The notes beneath the pieces were generated by a model, which saw only the letters and a list, made by a program, of their open reading frames with translations, did not search any database and was not told the DNA's origin. The translations under genes and the position numbers were made by a program. Below are positions 1-8,302 of a stretch of 64,000 nt of DNA, one piece after another. Numbering within the stretch: the stretch's first letter is position 1; the number at the start of each line of letters is the position of its first letter. Origin of the DNA: Pukyongia sp. (GTDB lineage: Bacteria > Bacteroidota > Bacteroidia > Flavobacteriales > Flavobacteriaceae); contig JASBSY010000009.1 in NCBI GenBank assembly GCA_030148705.1, positions 62,001 to 126,000 of the forward strand, given 5' to 3'.

Positions 1-155
1 CTATTGAAGATGCTTATACACTTGTTCGTTTTTTGAACGAAATGAATTATCCGAATTACGAATTTGTACCCTATGAAGGAATGGATCATATTCTGATGAG
101 ACATCGGGATTGGCATCCTGCCATGATCGATTTTTTTAACAGGCATTTAAAGTGA
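1..155 (+). CDS. C-terminal end of an alpha/beta-hydrolase-like protein (5' end outside window)
   Basis: An open frame enters from the left edge and stops with TGA at 153-155, giving about 50 residues. The segment reads ...YEGMDHILMRHRDW..., where the Gly-Met-Asp-His stretch looks like the region around the catalytic histidine of an alpha/beta hydrolase or an S9-type peptidase. The closing helix (PAMIDFFNRHLK) is typical of that fold's C-terminus. No more of the protein is visible, so substrate and localisation cannot be given. The next gene starts about 140 bases downstream on the same strand. Confidence 0.55.
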   Translation, partial: IEDAYTLVRFLNEMNYPNYEFVPYEGMDHILMRHRDWHPAMIDFFNRHLK

Positions 156-294
156 ATCCAGACATATTGTATAAAATAGTGATGTTGTTACCTGTGTTAA
201 TTCTCACATTCCTTTCAACTAAATACTTATCTTCACTACAGGCGATTACCGAAGGGTTTTGGCTCTTTTCATTTCACTAATACCAAGGTTTAAT

Positions 295-1338
295 ATGAAA
301 CTATACTTTTTTGTCGGTTTGCTGTTGATGTTTGAAGCCTGTCAGAAGAATCAAGATCCAATAGCGCACAATGAAGCCTCATCCCAACGCTACACGGGGC
401 CGATAATCGATATGCACCTGCACGCGGCTTTTCTCGAAGACTTTGGCGGAGGAGCGCCCATTTGTGTCAATCAAGGAAAGATGAGCCTGCACGGTTGGGA
501 TCCTGCAAGTCCGATTTCTTTAGATAAACTAATTAACTGTGAGGTGATGATTGCAGCTGCTGTTAATAATGAAGCCCTGATGTCGGAATCTTTGGCGATG
601 CTCGAAAAGCACAATATCTATGCGGTGACCTTCGGCCCCCTGGAGCGAGTTACAGAGTGGTCGGCTAAATCTCCCCGGCGGATTATTCCTGCGCTCGCAT
701 TTACGTCTTCAAGTACTGTCGATTACTCGCTATCCGAGTATCGCGAGTTACACAAAAGTGGTAAACTCCGTGTTTTTGCTGAAATAACAGCGCAATACCT
801 TGGAAAAACGCTGAACGACAGTATTTATGATGCTTACTGGTCACTGGCCCAGGAATTAGATATCCCGGTGGGGGTTCATCTTGGGGAAGGCCCTCCCGGA
901 GGCGCTCATCTTATGGGTGGTCCCGAACCATCTGAATACCGTGTAGCCCTTGGGAGTCCGTTTCAACTGGAAGAAGTCCTGATTAAATATCCGAAACTAA
1001 GAATTTACGTGATGCACTACGCATCCCCCATGGTCGATGAAATGATAGCCATGCTTTATGCACACCCGCAATTATACGTCGATATAGCCGCAAATAACTG
1101 GGGATCTCCCAAAGCCCACTTTTTTTCACAACTGCAAAGACTCATCAATGCAGGCTTTGAAGAACGGATTTTATGGGGCTCCGACCAAATGGCATGGCCT
1201 CAAACCATTGAAATCGCTCTGAATACAATTCAGGAGGCCCCTTTTCTGTCTGAAACACAGAAAATGAATATCTTGTATGCGAATGCGGTGCAGTTTTTAA
1301 GATTGAGTTCGGAAGAAACTGAGGGGCATCTGAAATAG
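295..1338 (+). CDS. Amidohydrolase-family lipoprotein (Amidohydro_2 type)
   Basis: Predicted metal-dependent hydrolase of the amidohydrolase superfamily, anchored as a lipoprotein. I chose ATG 295 over an upstream TTG at 259 because it gives a clean signal peptide with a lipobox ending FEAC (Cys16). The barrel carries the expected ligands: an HxH pair in IDMHLHA, His in GVHLGEG, His in YVMHYAS and Asp in GSDQMAW. The length of 347 residues is normal for the family. It is a paralogue of the protein at 6333-7334: both share a GPPGGA loop after the third ligand and an AHPQ(L/V)YV segment. The substrate is unknown; a cyclic amide, lactone or decarboxylated aromatic acid are all possible. It precedes another amidohydrolase on the same strand. 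Confidence 0.85.
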   Translation: MKLYFFVGLLLMFEACQKNQDPIAHNEASSQRYTGPIIDMHLHAAFLEDFGGGAPICVNQGKMSLHGWDPASPISLDKLINCEVMIAAAVNNEALMSESLAMLEKHNIYAVTFGPLERVTEWSAKSPRRIIPALAFTSSSTVDYSLSEYRELHKSGKLRVFAEITAQYLGKTLNDSIYDAYWSLAQELDIPVGVHLGEGPPGGAHLMGGPEPSEYRVALGSPFQLEEVLIKYPKLRIYVMHYASPMVDEMIAMLYAHPQLYVDIAANNWGSPKAHFFSQLQRLINAGFEERILWGSDQMAWPQTIEIALNTIQEAPFLSETQKMNILYANAVQFLRLSSEETEGHLK

Positions 1339-1412
1339 GAGCCCGGTGATAGTACCGGATGTTAAGTTTAATAAAAGCCAGTTAAAGTATCATATTATTT
1401 AAATACCGAATT

Positions 1413-2717
1413 ATGAAATTGAGAATAGTTGTATTACTGTCGCTTTTCCTGCTTACCCAACAGGTCTTTACTCAGAATAACCAAACCCACGCTTTGGTCA
1501 ATGTCGATGTGTTCAACGGAGAACCGGATTATTTAAAGGGGATGACCATCCTGGTTGTAACCGGTAAGATTAAGGACATCTTCAAAACCGGGAGTCGAAT
1601 AATCCACGACTCAATAAACCAAATCGACTTAAGCGGGCATTATGTACTTCCCGGGCTTATAGACACTCATATTCATATGGGGATGAAGGGCCTGTCCGAC
1701 TCGGCCGAAGCTTCTAGGCAGGAATTCAGAAGGTGGATCTATCACGGTGTGACTTCGGTAAGGGATATGGGAGGCGATGCCAGGGCACTTGCTCGCGAAG
1801 ACCAATTAATCCGACAAGGCCTTCAGCCGGGTCCTGATATTTATTTTTCTGCTACGGTGGGGAGCAGCGATATGATCGCCAAAGATATGCGCTTAAAACG
1901 CGTTACCCGGGGTGTGGGAATTGAAAAAGCCGGCTATGTGATAGAGGCCACAGAAAATTTGGACGCCAGTCAGGCCGTCGCCAATGCCATTGAAAGTGGG
2001 GTGTCGGGCCTGAAATTCTATGCGGGAGTTGATGCCGAATCGATTAGAATGCTTACAGCCGAAGCGCATGACAACGGGCTGAAATCGTGGGCACATTTTA
2101 CGGTATTCCCCGACAGGCCCATTGAAGTAATCAATGCCGGTGTGGATGTGGTTTCACATGTATGGGGCGCCTTTTGGCAGGATGACGATGTGGATCCCTC
2201 CCTAAAAGTCCCGTTTACACATACCGATTTTAAAGATGCCAGAGCTGCTGTCTTTCCGGAAGATCTCAGCCTGTTGGATTCCGATAGCCCTGAATTGACT
2301 AAATTGTTCAAAACCATGGTAGAGAAAGACGTGATTTGGGATTTAACCTATGTCGTTCCTAATCCTAAAACTCAGGAACTCTATAAGAGGTATGCGTTGA
2401 CTGCCAGTAAGGCCGGGGTGACCTTCTCTGCGGGAACCGATTATTTCAATGATCCCGGGGAGCGATTTCCCGCACTGTACACCCAGATAGAGCAACTGGT
2501 TAGCGATGGTATACTAACCCCTGCCCAGGCCATTACAGCAGCAACCCTGAACGGTGCAAAGGCGATTGGGATTGAAGACGATTACGGCTCTGTTGAAGCC
2601 GGCAAAGTGGCAAACCTCCTTATCCTGAAAAAGAATCCTATTGAGGATATTACCAACATTCGCCAGGTCCTTTTTACCATGAAAAACGGGATGATCTTTA
2701 ACTTTTCCGACTATTGA
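1413..2717 (+). CDS. Exported amidohydrolase, imidazolonepropionase-like
   Basis: A 434-residue protein with a signal peptide ending near Gln21 (MKLRIVVLLSLFLLTQQVFTQ). It belongs to the Amidohydro_1 group of imidazolonepropionase-like or dipeptidase-like enzymes. The N-terminal beta-sandwich strand leads into LIDTHIHMG with the HxH metal pair. A candidate bridging Lys lies in GLKFYAG, further His ligands in WAHFT and VSHVWG, and Asp in SAGTDYF. The C-terminus returns to the small beta domain (GSVEAGKVANLLIL). It probably acts in the periplasm on a peptide-like or cyclic amide substrate. It lies 74 bases after the first amidohydrolase and 37 bases before an exported alpha/beta hydrolase, so the three may be co-transcribed. 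Confidence 0.85.
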   Translation: MKLRIVVLLSLFLLTQQVFTQNNQTHALVNVDVFNGEPDYLKGMTILVVTGKIKDIFKTGSRIIHDSINQIDLSGHYVLPGLIDTHIHMGMKGLSDSAEASRQEFRRWIYHGVTSVRDMGGDARALAREDQLIRQGLQPGPDIYFSATVGSSDMIAKDMRLKRVTRGVGIEKAGYVIEATENLDASQAVANAIESGVSGLKFYAGVDAESIRMLTAEAHDNGLKSWAHFTVFPDRPIEVINAGVDVVSHVWGAFWQDDDVDPSLKVPFTHTDFKDARAAVFPEDLSLLDSDSPELTKLFKTMVEKDVIWDLTYVVPNPKTQELYKRYALTASKAGVTFSAGTDYFNDPGERFPALYTQIEQLVSDGILTPAQAITAATLNGAKAIGIEDDYGSVEAGKVANLLILKKNPIEDITNIRQVLFTMKNGMIFNFSDY

Positions 2718-2754
2718 AATATCCAAGTTCCATTACTTATTCCTTCATAGCAAT

Positions 2755-3930
2755 ATGAAAAAGATAATAGCACTAAAGCTATTCCTGGTATGCTTTGTCT
2801 CTTCAATAGCACAGCAGTCCATTTATGATTTTATCGGTCTGGGTGAACACAGCATAGGCTACGCAAATACAGTAATCTATGATACAGCGATAGATTACGA
2901 TCAGTACGGTTATTCCGACAAGGCTCCCATATTTGTTCAGATATGGTATCCTGAATCGACTGCTAAGCAGGGGGCGTATATGAAATACGGTGAATTTGGA
3001 TTCAACCATCTTCCCGGCCAATTGTCGGCTGTTTATACAACATTAAAATTGCAGATGAATGATATCTTCCTTCGGGATGGAATCGATTATAACCTGGAAA
3101 CCGATGATGAAATGGCCTACGAGGAATCTTATACCCGGCAAATGCTTGATGCTGTTCTTCAGATAGAGACCAGAAGTAGCAAGGCGGTGATAGGAACTAA
3201 GCTGGACTTTCCTGCCATCGTCTATCATCACGGGTCGCAGGGGCTTTCAGATGAAAACGCAATTATGGCCGAATATTTTGCCTCCCATGGATATATTTTC
3301 ATTTCAGGAAATTTTCACCTGCCGTATGAAAACACTACATACGGTTTACTCCCTTATAATCTGGAAATGCAGAACAAACATGACCAGAGTAGTGCGAAGG
3401 CAGTTTTAAACTATGCCCGCAGCTTAAACAATAATAACAAGGTATTCTTTATAGGGCACAGCTGGGGTGCCCAGCAAGGCTGGTGTTTTCTTAATGAACC
3501 GAAGTGGGCAGACGCCTTTGTGTCGATGGAAACCACCATAGAGTTTAAACGCGATACTGAAAAGATCAGGGAACTTTGGCCTCATGTATACGACGCTCTT
3601 AAGATAAAAAATAACACCTTTTCAATTCCGGTCCTGGCCTTTGCCGCAGCCGAAGAATCTACAAATTTCGATTTTTTTAAGGGCCTGAACTCCAATGAGA
3701 CCATCTTTGCTTCATATAAAAAACCCTTTACGCATAACAGTTATACCTCCATGATACTGATGAGATATTTTATAAGGGAACGCTTTCCTCAGGCCGATAC
3801 GGAAATGCTGTTAACGCAAATAGAAGGATATAGGGAACACCTTTCTATGATTCATTTGTTTTTTGACTCGGTGAATAAGAGCCAACCCTTTACCCGGGAT
3901 GCGTTCAGGGAACATTTTATTCTGGAATAG
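2755..3930 (+). CDS. Exported alpha/beta hydrolase (dienelactone/PAF-acetylhydrolase-like)
   Basis: A 391-residue protein with a signal peptide (cleavage probably after SSIAQ, about residue 19). A central strand PAIVYHHGSQG supplies an oxyanion-type HGSQG loop, and the nucleophile elbow is GHSWGAQQG with Ser as nucleophile. A late His (HNSYTS or EHLSMIHLF) may complete the triad. The overall pattern resembles large secreted dienelactone or platelet-activating-factor acetylhydrolase-like enzymes of Bacteroidota. Substrate not determinable. It is the third exported hydrolase in a row and is followed by the arsenic cluster after an 82-base gap. Confidence 0.7.
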   Translation: MKKIIALKLFLVCFVSSIAQQSIYDFIGLGEHSIGYANTVIYDTAIDYDQYGYSDKAPIFVQIWYPESTAKQGAYMKYGEFGFNHLPGQLSAVYTTLKLQMNDIFLRDGIDYNLETDDEMAYEESYTRQMLDAVLQIETRSSKAVIGTKLDFPAIVYHHGSQGLSDENAIMAEYFASHGYIFISGNFHLPYENTTYGLLPYNLEMQNKHDQSSAKAVLNYARSLNNNNKVFFIGHSWGAQQGWCFLNEPKWADAFVSMETTIEFKRDTEKIRELWPHVYDALKIKNNTFSIPVLAFAAAEESTNFDFFKGLNSNETIFASYKKPFTHNSYTSMILMRYFIRERFPQADTEMLLTQIEGYREHLSMIHLFFDSVNKSQPFTRDAFREHFILE

Positions 3931-3989
3931 TTTAGCTTTTAGCTATAATTTGCGCTTTTATTTTTTAATCCAAATCTTATTAATCGTAA

Positions 3990-3999
3990 TATTGCAATA
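3990..3999. promoter_or_regulatory. Candidate ArsR operator (10-bp palindrome)
   Basis: A perfect palindrome TATTGCAATA lies 13 bases before the arsR start, inside an AT-rich stretch. Autoregulatory ArsR/SmtB proteins bind inverted repeats of this kind overlapping their own promoter. The assignment rests on position and symmetry only. Confidence 0.4.
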
Positions 4000-4012
4000 A
4001 ACTTATTGAGTT

Positions 4013-4345
4013 ATGGGATTGAGTAAAACTGAAATATTTACCGACAAGCAGAACCGGATTGCATTATTTGCCAAGGCCTTTGCTCACCCTGCCAGGGTGG
4101 CTATCTTGCAACAGCTGTTTAAACTCGATGCTTGTTTTTGCGGGGATCTCGTAAAGGAGATCGGTTTGGCACAACCCACCGTTTCACAACATCTAAAAGA
4201 ACTTAAGCAGCTAGGCCTGATTAAAGGCAGGGTAGAAGGGACTAATGTCTGCTATTGCCTTCATACCGACAATTGGATGGATATGAAGAAAACAATGTTC
4301 GGGTTTCTGGATCAGGAGTTGCCAAAGGCGGAGGATTGTTGCTGA
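4013..4345 (+). CDS. arsR: ArsR/SmtB-family arsenic-responsive repressor
   Basis: A 110-residue winged-helix repressor. Residues 15-85 form the HTH: AKAFAHPARVAILQQL, then the recognition region LAQPTVSQHLKELKQLGLI. Cys41 and Cys43 (ACFCGDL) occupy the place of the Cys-x-Cys inducer site in helix 3 of classical ArsR. More thiols occur at Cys80/Cys82 (VCYC) and Cys109/Cys110 at the very end, so As(III) could be bound by a trio of thiols. It most likely represses itself and the downstream acr3 gene, which starts 37 bases later. A palindrome just upstream is the likely operator. Confidence 0.92.
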   Translation: MGLSKTEIFTDKQNRIALFAKAFAHPARVAILQQLFKLDACFCGDLVKEIGLAQPTVSQHLKELKQLGLIKGRVEGTNVCYCLHTDNWMDMKKTMFGFLDQELPKAEDCC

Positions 4346-4382
4346 AACAACCACTAAACGGTTTCAGTTTTAAAAAAAGTAT

Positions 4383-5432
4383 ATGAAAAAATTGAATTTT
4401 CTCGATAGAAACTTAACGCTTTGGATCTTTGTAGCTATGGGGATTGGGGTTGGACTTGGATACCTACTGCCTTCGGTTCCCGAATATATCAATTCCTATA
4501 GCAGCGGAACGACCAATATTCCAATTGCCATCGGACTCATTCTTATGATGTATCCGCCCCTGGCTAAGGTAAATTACGCCCTCCTGCCTAAGGTGTTCAG
4601 GAATACCAAGATACTTTCGATCTCGTTATTGCTGAACTGGGTTATCGGACCGGTGTTGATGTTCCTCCTGGCAATTATTTTCCTAAGTGACTATCCTGAA
4701 TATATGGTTGGGCTCATCCTTATCGGCCTGGCGCGATGTATAGCAATGGTACTGGTATGGAACGATCTGGCTGAAGGTAATAGCGAATACGGTGCGGGCC
4801 TGGTGGCATTAAACAGTATTTTCCAAGTCTTTGCTTACAGCTTTTACGCCTGGGTCTTTATTACAGTGCTGCCGCCTTATTTCGGCTTCGACGGGGCTAT
4901 AGTCGATATTTCGATCGCGACCATAGCCGAAAGTGTAGCGATCTACCTCGGCTTGCCCTTTGTTATGGGGATACTGAGCAGATTTATTCTGGTTAGAGTT
5001 AAGGGGGAACTGTGGTACAGAACCAGATTTATTCCCGCCATCGCACCCATCACCCTGATTGCGTTGTTGTTTACCATAATGGTCATGTTCTCCTTAAAGG
5101 GTGAACTTATAGTTGAAATTCCATTGGATGTACTCATCATCGCTATTCCTTTGCTCATCTACTTCGGGCTGATGTTTATAATCGGATTTTTTATTACCCG
5201 GGCAATGGGGGCCGAATACGACAAAACCACCTCGGTGGCATTTACGGCGGCCGGGAATAATTTCGAACTGGCTATTGCCGTGGCTATTGCGGTTTTCGGA
5301 CTGAATTCCGGGCAGGCATTTGCCGGGGTCATCGGCCCGCTGGTTGAGGTTCCTGCACTCATCCTTTTGGTACGAGTATCATTTTGGCTGCGGAAGAAAT
5401 ACTTCAAAAAAGAAAAAGCTCGAACCGATTAA
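4383..5432 (+). CDS. arsB: ACR3-family arsenite efflux permease
   Basis: An integral membrane protein of 349 residues with about ten transmembrane segments. It carries the ACR3 signature in the fourth segment, [16 protein letters not shown], including the Cys (Cys119) that is essential in characterised Acr3 proteins. It exports arsenite, and possibly antimonite, using the proton gradient. It forms an operon with arsR and probably with the small cation-efflux-like gene 47 bases downstream. No ArsA ATPase or ArsM is present. A cytoplasmic arsenate reductase gene lies far away at 39734-40075. The Acr3-type protein is often labelled arsB in this phylum although it is unrelated to the E. coli ArsB. 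Confidence 0.93.
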   Translation: MKKLNFLDRNLTLWIFVAMGIGVGLGYLLPSVPEYINSYSSGTTNIPIAIGLILMMYPPLAKVNYALLPKVFRNTKILSISLLLNWVIGPVLMFLLAIIFLSDYPEYMVGLILIGLARCIAMVLVWNDLAEGNSEYGAGLVALNSIFQVFAYSFYAWVFITVLPPYFGFDGAIVDISIATIAESVAIYLGLPFVMGILSRFILVRVKGELWYRTRFIPAIAPITLIALLFTIMVMFSLKGELIVEIPLDVLIIAIPLLIYFGLMFIIGFFITRAMGAEYDKTTSVAFTAAGNNFELAIAVAIAVFGLNSGQAFAGVIGPLVEVPALILLVRVSFWLRKKYFKKEKARTD

Positions 5433-5479
5433 TGAAGGTTGTTTGAATACTAATTCCGAATGATTTATATTATAAGTTG

Positions 5480-6154
5480 ATGAGGGAACAAGAACAAAAA
5501 ATAAGCTTAAAAAATACAAGCGGAAAAGAAAACAGTAAAAAGCTGTTTAATACTGCTCTGGGACTGGCTATTTTTACTATTTTCTACAATCTTGTGGAAG
5601 GGTTCATCGCTACCTATCTCGGGTTGGAGGATGAAAGTCTTGCTCTCTTCGGATTTGGGGCCGACAGTTTTATCGAGGTGATATCCGGGATCGGGATTGT
5701 GCATATGATCATCAGGATTAAAAAGTACCCTGAAAGTAACCGGAATAAGTTTGAAAGGACAGCCCTCCGAATCACCGGCTTTGCATTCTTTCTCCTGGTA
5801 ATTGCCCTGTTGGTAAGCAGTATTTACAATATTTGGGTGGACCATAAACCAGTTACTACCATATACGGAATTGTTATTTCGGTGATTTCCATAATAGTCA
5901 TGTTACTTCTGGTGGCCTGGAAGAAACAGGTAGGTGCCAAACTGGATTCAGAACCCATTATCGCAGATGCAAACTGTACCATGGTGTGTGTATATATGTC
6001 GATTATCCTGCTTATCAGCAGCGGAATTTACGAGCTTAGCGGCATAGGTTATATCGATAGCCTAGGTACGTTGGGTTTAGCCTACTTTGCTTTTAAGGAA
6101 GGCAGAGAATGCTTCGAAAAGGCAGCAAGTGACAGCTATTGCGGCTGTGATTGA
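5480..6154 (+). CDS. Small cation-diffusion-facilitator-like membrane protein
   Basis: A 224-residue protein with about six transmembrane segments that resembles only the membrane half of CDF transporters. The segment GFGADSFIEVISG matches the CDF TM2 region with its metal-binding Asp, and IADANCTMVCVYMS resembles TM5. The cytoplasmic metal-sensing domain of full-length CDF proteins is missing; a short tail ends in Cys-Gly-Cys-Asp. ATG 5480 is preferred; a TTG lies directly before it at 5477. Its position after acr3 suggests a role in metal or metalloid resistance, but its substrate is not known. Confidence 0.7.
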   Translation: MREQEQKISLKNTSGKENSKKLFNTALGLAIFTIFYNLVEGFIATYLGLEDESLALFGFGADSFIEVISGIGIVHMIIRIKKYPESNRNKFERTALRITGFAFFLLVIALLVSSIYNIWVDHKPVTTIYGIVISVISIIVMLLLVAWKKQVGAKLDSEPIIADANCTMVCVYMSIILLISSGIYELSGIGYIDSLGTLGLAYFAFKEGRECFEKAASDSYCGCD

Positions 6155-6183
6155 TTTACACTTCACCCATATTTCTCTCTCGA

Positions 6184-6206
6184 TAATTAGTGAAAGTCAC
6201 TAATTA
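6184..6206. repeat. Perfect 10-bp inverted repeat downstream of the metal cluster
   Basis: The arms TAATTAGTGA and TCACTAATTA are separated by AAG. The site lies 30 bases after the cation-transporter stop and about 127 bases before the next start. No U-tract follows on either strand, so it looks more like an operator for the downstream amidohydrolase gene than an intrinsic terminator. Confidence 0.4.
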
Positions 6207-6332
6207 AAAATTCTATATCTTTAAGTTGGTTTCAAGGTTCCGATAAGTTGTAAATGAGTGGTTTACGCCGCATTTTAAGTATTTAGAGTCTGAAAGGTTC
6301 CTGTCCATAACGCATTTCGGATAATTCCATAT

Positions 6333-7334
6333 ATGTCTACCACCATGCGCATTAAGAAGCAAAGCGTTCATTACCGGATATTTCTTTTAGGCTTAGTTGC
6401 CGTTTTTGGGACAGCATGTGTTCAGCAAAAAACGGAGATTGAATCCCCATCCGCTGAATCCGAGCCTGCACCTTATTCCGGTCCCATAATCGATATGCAT
6501 ATACATGCTTTCGAGGAGGGCAACGCTTTCAGCAACATGTTAGGCAAAGAAATGGACCTGGCTTTAACAGGGAAGGTCTACAGGGCTCCGGCAACTATGG
6601 ATGAACTTAGAGTTGAGACATTTGCGAAGTTTGAGCAGCACAATATCGTAAAGGCGATGGTATCGCAGGGAGAACTTTGGAAGGATTCCGCAGCTGAAAA
6701 AGTAATTATAGGAAACAATCATTTCTTCACGGTTGATGAATTAAGACAGCGGCATGCGGAAGGAAAACTGGAAGTTCTGGGGGAAGTGGCGCCCAGCTAT
6801 CAGGGAATGTTACCTACCGATGCTCGTTTAATAGAATATTTCGACCTGGCCGAAGAATTAAAAATACCCATAGGATATCATATGTTCCCGGGTGGTCCAC
6901 CCGGCGGTGCGTATTTTATGTATCCTAAAATTCGGGCGCATCAGGCTAAACCGCTTCAGTTGGAAGAAATTCTCTTTTCACGCCCCGGTATGAGAATCTA
7001 TATCATGCATGCGGGCTGGCCCTACCTGGACGATATGAAGGCCCTTATGTATGCCCATCCGCAGGTTTATGTGGAACTCGGGGTGATAAACTGGGTATTA
7101 CCCACAAAGGAATTCCATAATTTTTTAAAGGGACTGGTAGATGCCGGTTTTGGCAAACGAATAATGTTCGGAACGGACCAGATGATTTGGCCCGAGACCA
7201 TCGATGATGCGATAGAAGCGGTGAATTCGGCCGATTTTCTTACTCTTGAACAAAAGGAGGATATATTTTATAATAATGCCGCCCGGTTTATGGGACTGAG
7301 CGATGAAGAAATTAATCGCCATAAAGGAAACTAG
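6333..7334 (+). CDS. Amidohydrolase-family lipoprotein, paralogue of the one at 295
   Basis: A 333-residue predicted lipoprotein: hydrophobic stretch FLLGLVAVFGTAC with the lipobox Cys at residue 29. ATG 6345 (residue 5) is an alternative start. The metal ligands of the superfamily are visible: IDMHIHA (HxH), GYHMFPGG (His), YIMHAGW (His) and GTDQMIW (Asp). It shares the GPPGGA loop, the AHPQVYV stretch and the DQM(A/I)WP closing motif with the protein at 295-1338, so the two arose by duplication and now flank the arsenic genes. Substrate unknown; it acts at the outer face of the inner membrane or at the outer membrane. Confidence 0.83.
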   Translation: MSTTMRIKKQSVHYRIFLLGLVAVFGTACVQQKTEIESPSAESEPAPYSGPIIDMHIHAFEEGNAFSNMLGKEMDLALTGKVYRAPATMDELRVETFAKFEQHNIVKAMVSQGELWKDSAAEKVIIGNNHFFTVDELRQRHAEGKLEVLGEVAPSYQGMLPTDARLIEYFDLAEELKIPIGYHMFPGGPPGGAYFMYPKIRAHQAKPLQLEEILFSRPGMRIYIMHAGWPYLDDMKALMYAHPQVYVELGVINWVLPTKEFHNFLKGLVDAGFGKRIMFGTDQMIWPETIDDAIEAVNSADFLTLEQKEDIFYNNAARFMGLSDEEINRHKGN

Positions 7335-7489
7335 AACCGGAGCCGGCCCATTGGAGAAAACCTCGGCACAAAAGCGCCTCGGTGAGTCTGAATAGGGGGA
7401 GGCTTTACAAATTCAAAACCCATACACTTCGTGTTTATATCTTTTTCAATTCCTTCAAACCTAAAAACAAGTTTTTGTTTTTCGGAATT
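7335..7489. other. Intergenic stretch without recognisable gene
   Basis: Part of the 461-base gap between the amidohydrolase and the START-like gene. I find no coding frame with a start, no clear repeat and no regulatory element here. The rest of the gap holds the tRNA-Met, its terminator and about 190 bases of leader sequence. Confidence 0.5.
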
Positions 7490-7520
7490 AAAAAAGCCCG
7501 ATGCTGTTGCACCGGGCTTT
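7490..7520 (-). terminator. Rho-independent terminator of tRNA-Met
   Basis: On the minus strand the stem AAAGCCCG / CGGGCTTT encloses a 12-base loop and is followed by a run of T. It begins 8 bases past the tRNA 3' end. Confidence 0.8.
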
Positions 7521-7527
7521 GAATTTG

Positions 7528-7601
7528 TAGCGAGAAGGAGACTTGAACTCCTGACCTCCGGGTTATGAATCCGACGCTCTAACCACCTGAGCTACCTCGC
7601 C
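7528..7601 (-). tRNA. tRNA-Met (anticodon CAT), elongator type
   Basis: A 74-base cloverleaf on the minus strand. Acceptor GGCGAGG pairs with TCTCGCT, followed by discriminator A; CCA is not encoded. The D arm is GCTC-AGGTGGTTA-GAGC, the anticodon loop TTCATAA has CAT at 7565-7567, and the T arm is AGGAG-TTCAAGT-CTCCT. The first acceptor pair (G-T) and the absence of a GGG run in the 5' anticodon stem argue against the initiator. A tRNA-Ile whose CAT would be modified to lysidine is less likely from the overall sequence but cannot be excluded by eye. Confidence 0.92.
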
Positions 7602-7795
7602 AATTTTCAGTTTACTGATCTGCATCAAACCTCCCAACATCTTGTTGTATAAAGGCGGGGGCAAAGATAGTAACAAAATACAGCTTGACAAATACTAACT
7701 TTAGTTTTTTGACGCATATTTCTTCAAAAAATCATCCGCCATTCTTTTGCAGTTGACCAAGAATATTTATATTGGGCATCGGCTAACCAAAAACT

Positions 7796-8182
7796 ATGGA
7801 CGACAAAGTAAAATACGAAATGGAATTCCCGATACACGTATCGCCATCCTTGCTGTATCAATACATTTCAACGCCTTCAGGGATGAGCGAATGGTATGCC
7901 GATAACGTCAATTCCCGGGGTGAATTCTTTACTTTTATCTGGGAAGGCAGCGAAGAAAAGGCGAAGCTCCTGGGTAAAAAAAGTGGTGAACGCATCAAAT
8001 TCCGCTGGTTGGACGATGAAGAGTCGCCCTATTATTTCGAACTTCGTATCCAGGTGGACGAGATCACCAAGGACGTATCCCTGATGGTTACCGATTTTGC
8101 CGAAGAAGACGAGATCGAAGAAGGCAAGATGCTCTGGGAGAATATGGTGGCCAACCTCAAACAGGTTTTAGGCTCAGTATAA
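7796..8182 (+). CDS. START-like domain protein (SRPBCC fold)
   Basis: A 128-residue cytoplasmic protein matching the short START-like proteins conserved in Flavobacteriia. It begins with MEFPIHVSPSLLYQYISTPSGMSEWYADNV, characteristic of AHSA1/SRPBCC domains, continues with alternating beta strands (FTFIWEG, ERIKFRWL), and ends in a long helix (KMLWENMVANLKQVLG). Such domains bind hydrophobic ligands in a cavity; the ligand here is unknown. It is followed by a class IV aminotransferase gene that has its own promoter-like element. Confidence 0.8.
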   Translation: MDDKVKYEMEFPIHVSPSLLYQYISTPSGMSEWYADNVNSRGEFFTFIWEGSEEKAKLLGKKSGERIKFRWLDDEESPYYFELRIQVDEITKDVSLMVTDFAEEDEIEEGKMLWENMVANLKQVLGSV

Positions 8183-8247
8183 TATTTAAGTCACTCCGCT
8201 CTGCCATAGAATTTCTTTATTGCTTATTAGTAGATCCACAACTGCTA

Positions 8248-8277
8248 TTCAATTCCAAAGGTATTCAACTATCTTTG
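8248..8277 (+). promoter_or_regulatory. Bacteroidota-type promoter of the class IV aminotransferase gene
   Basis: A perfect -7 element TATCTTTG (8270-8277) is preceded after 19 bases by TTC (8248-8250), one base off the consensus TTG. The start codon lies 25 bases downstream. Confidence 0.5.
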
Positions 8278-8302
8278 TGCCCTGTAACTGCATTTACTTT
8301 TT

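Noticed and set aside
5507-5845. Minus-strand open frame of 112 codons opposite the CDF-like gene
   Set aside because: Overlaps a conserved membrane protein completely and encodes no plausible domain.
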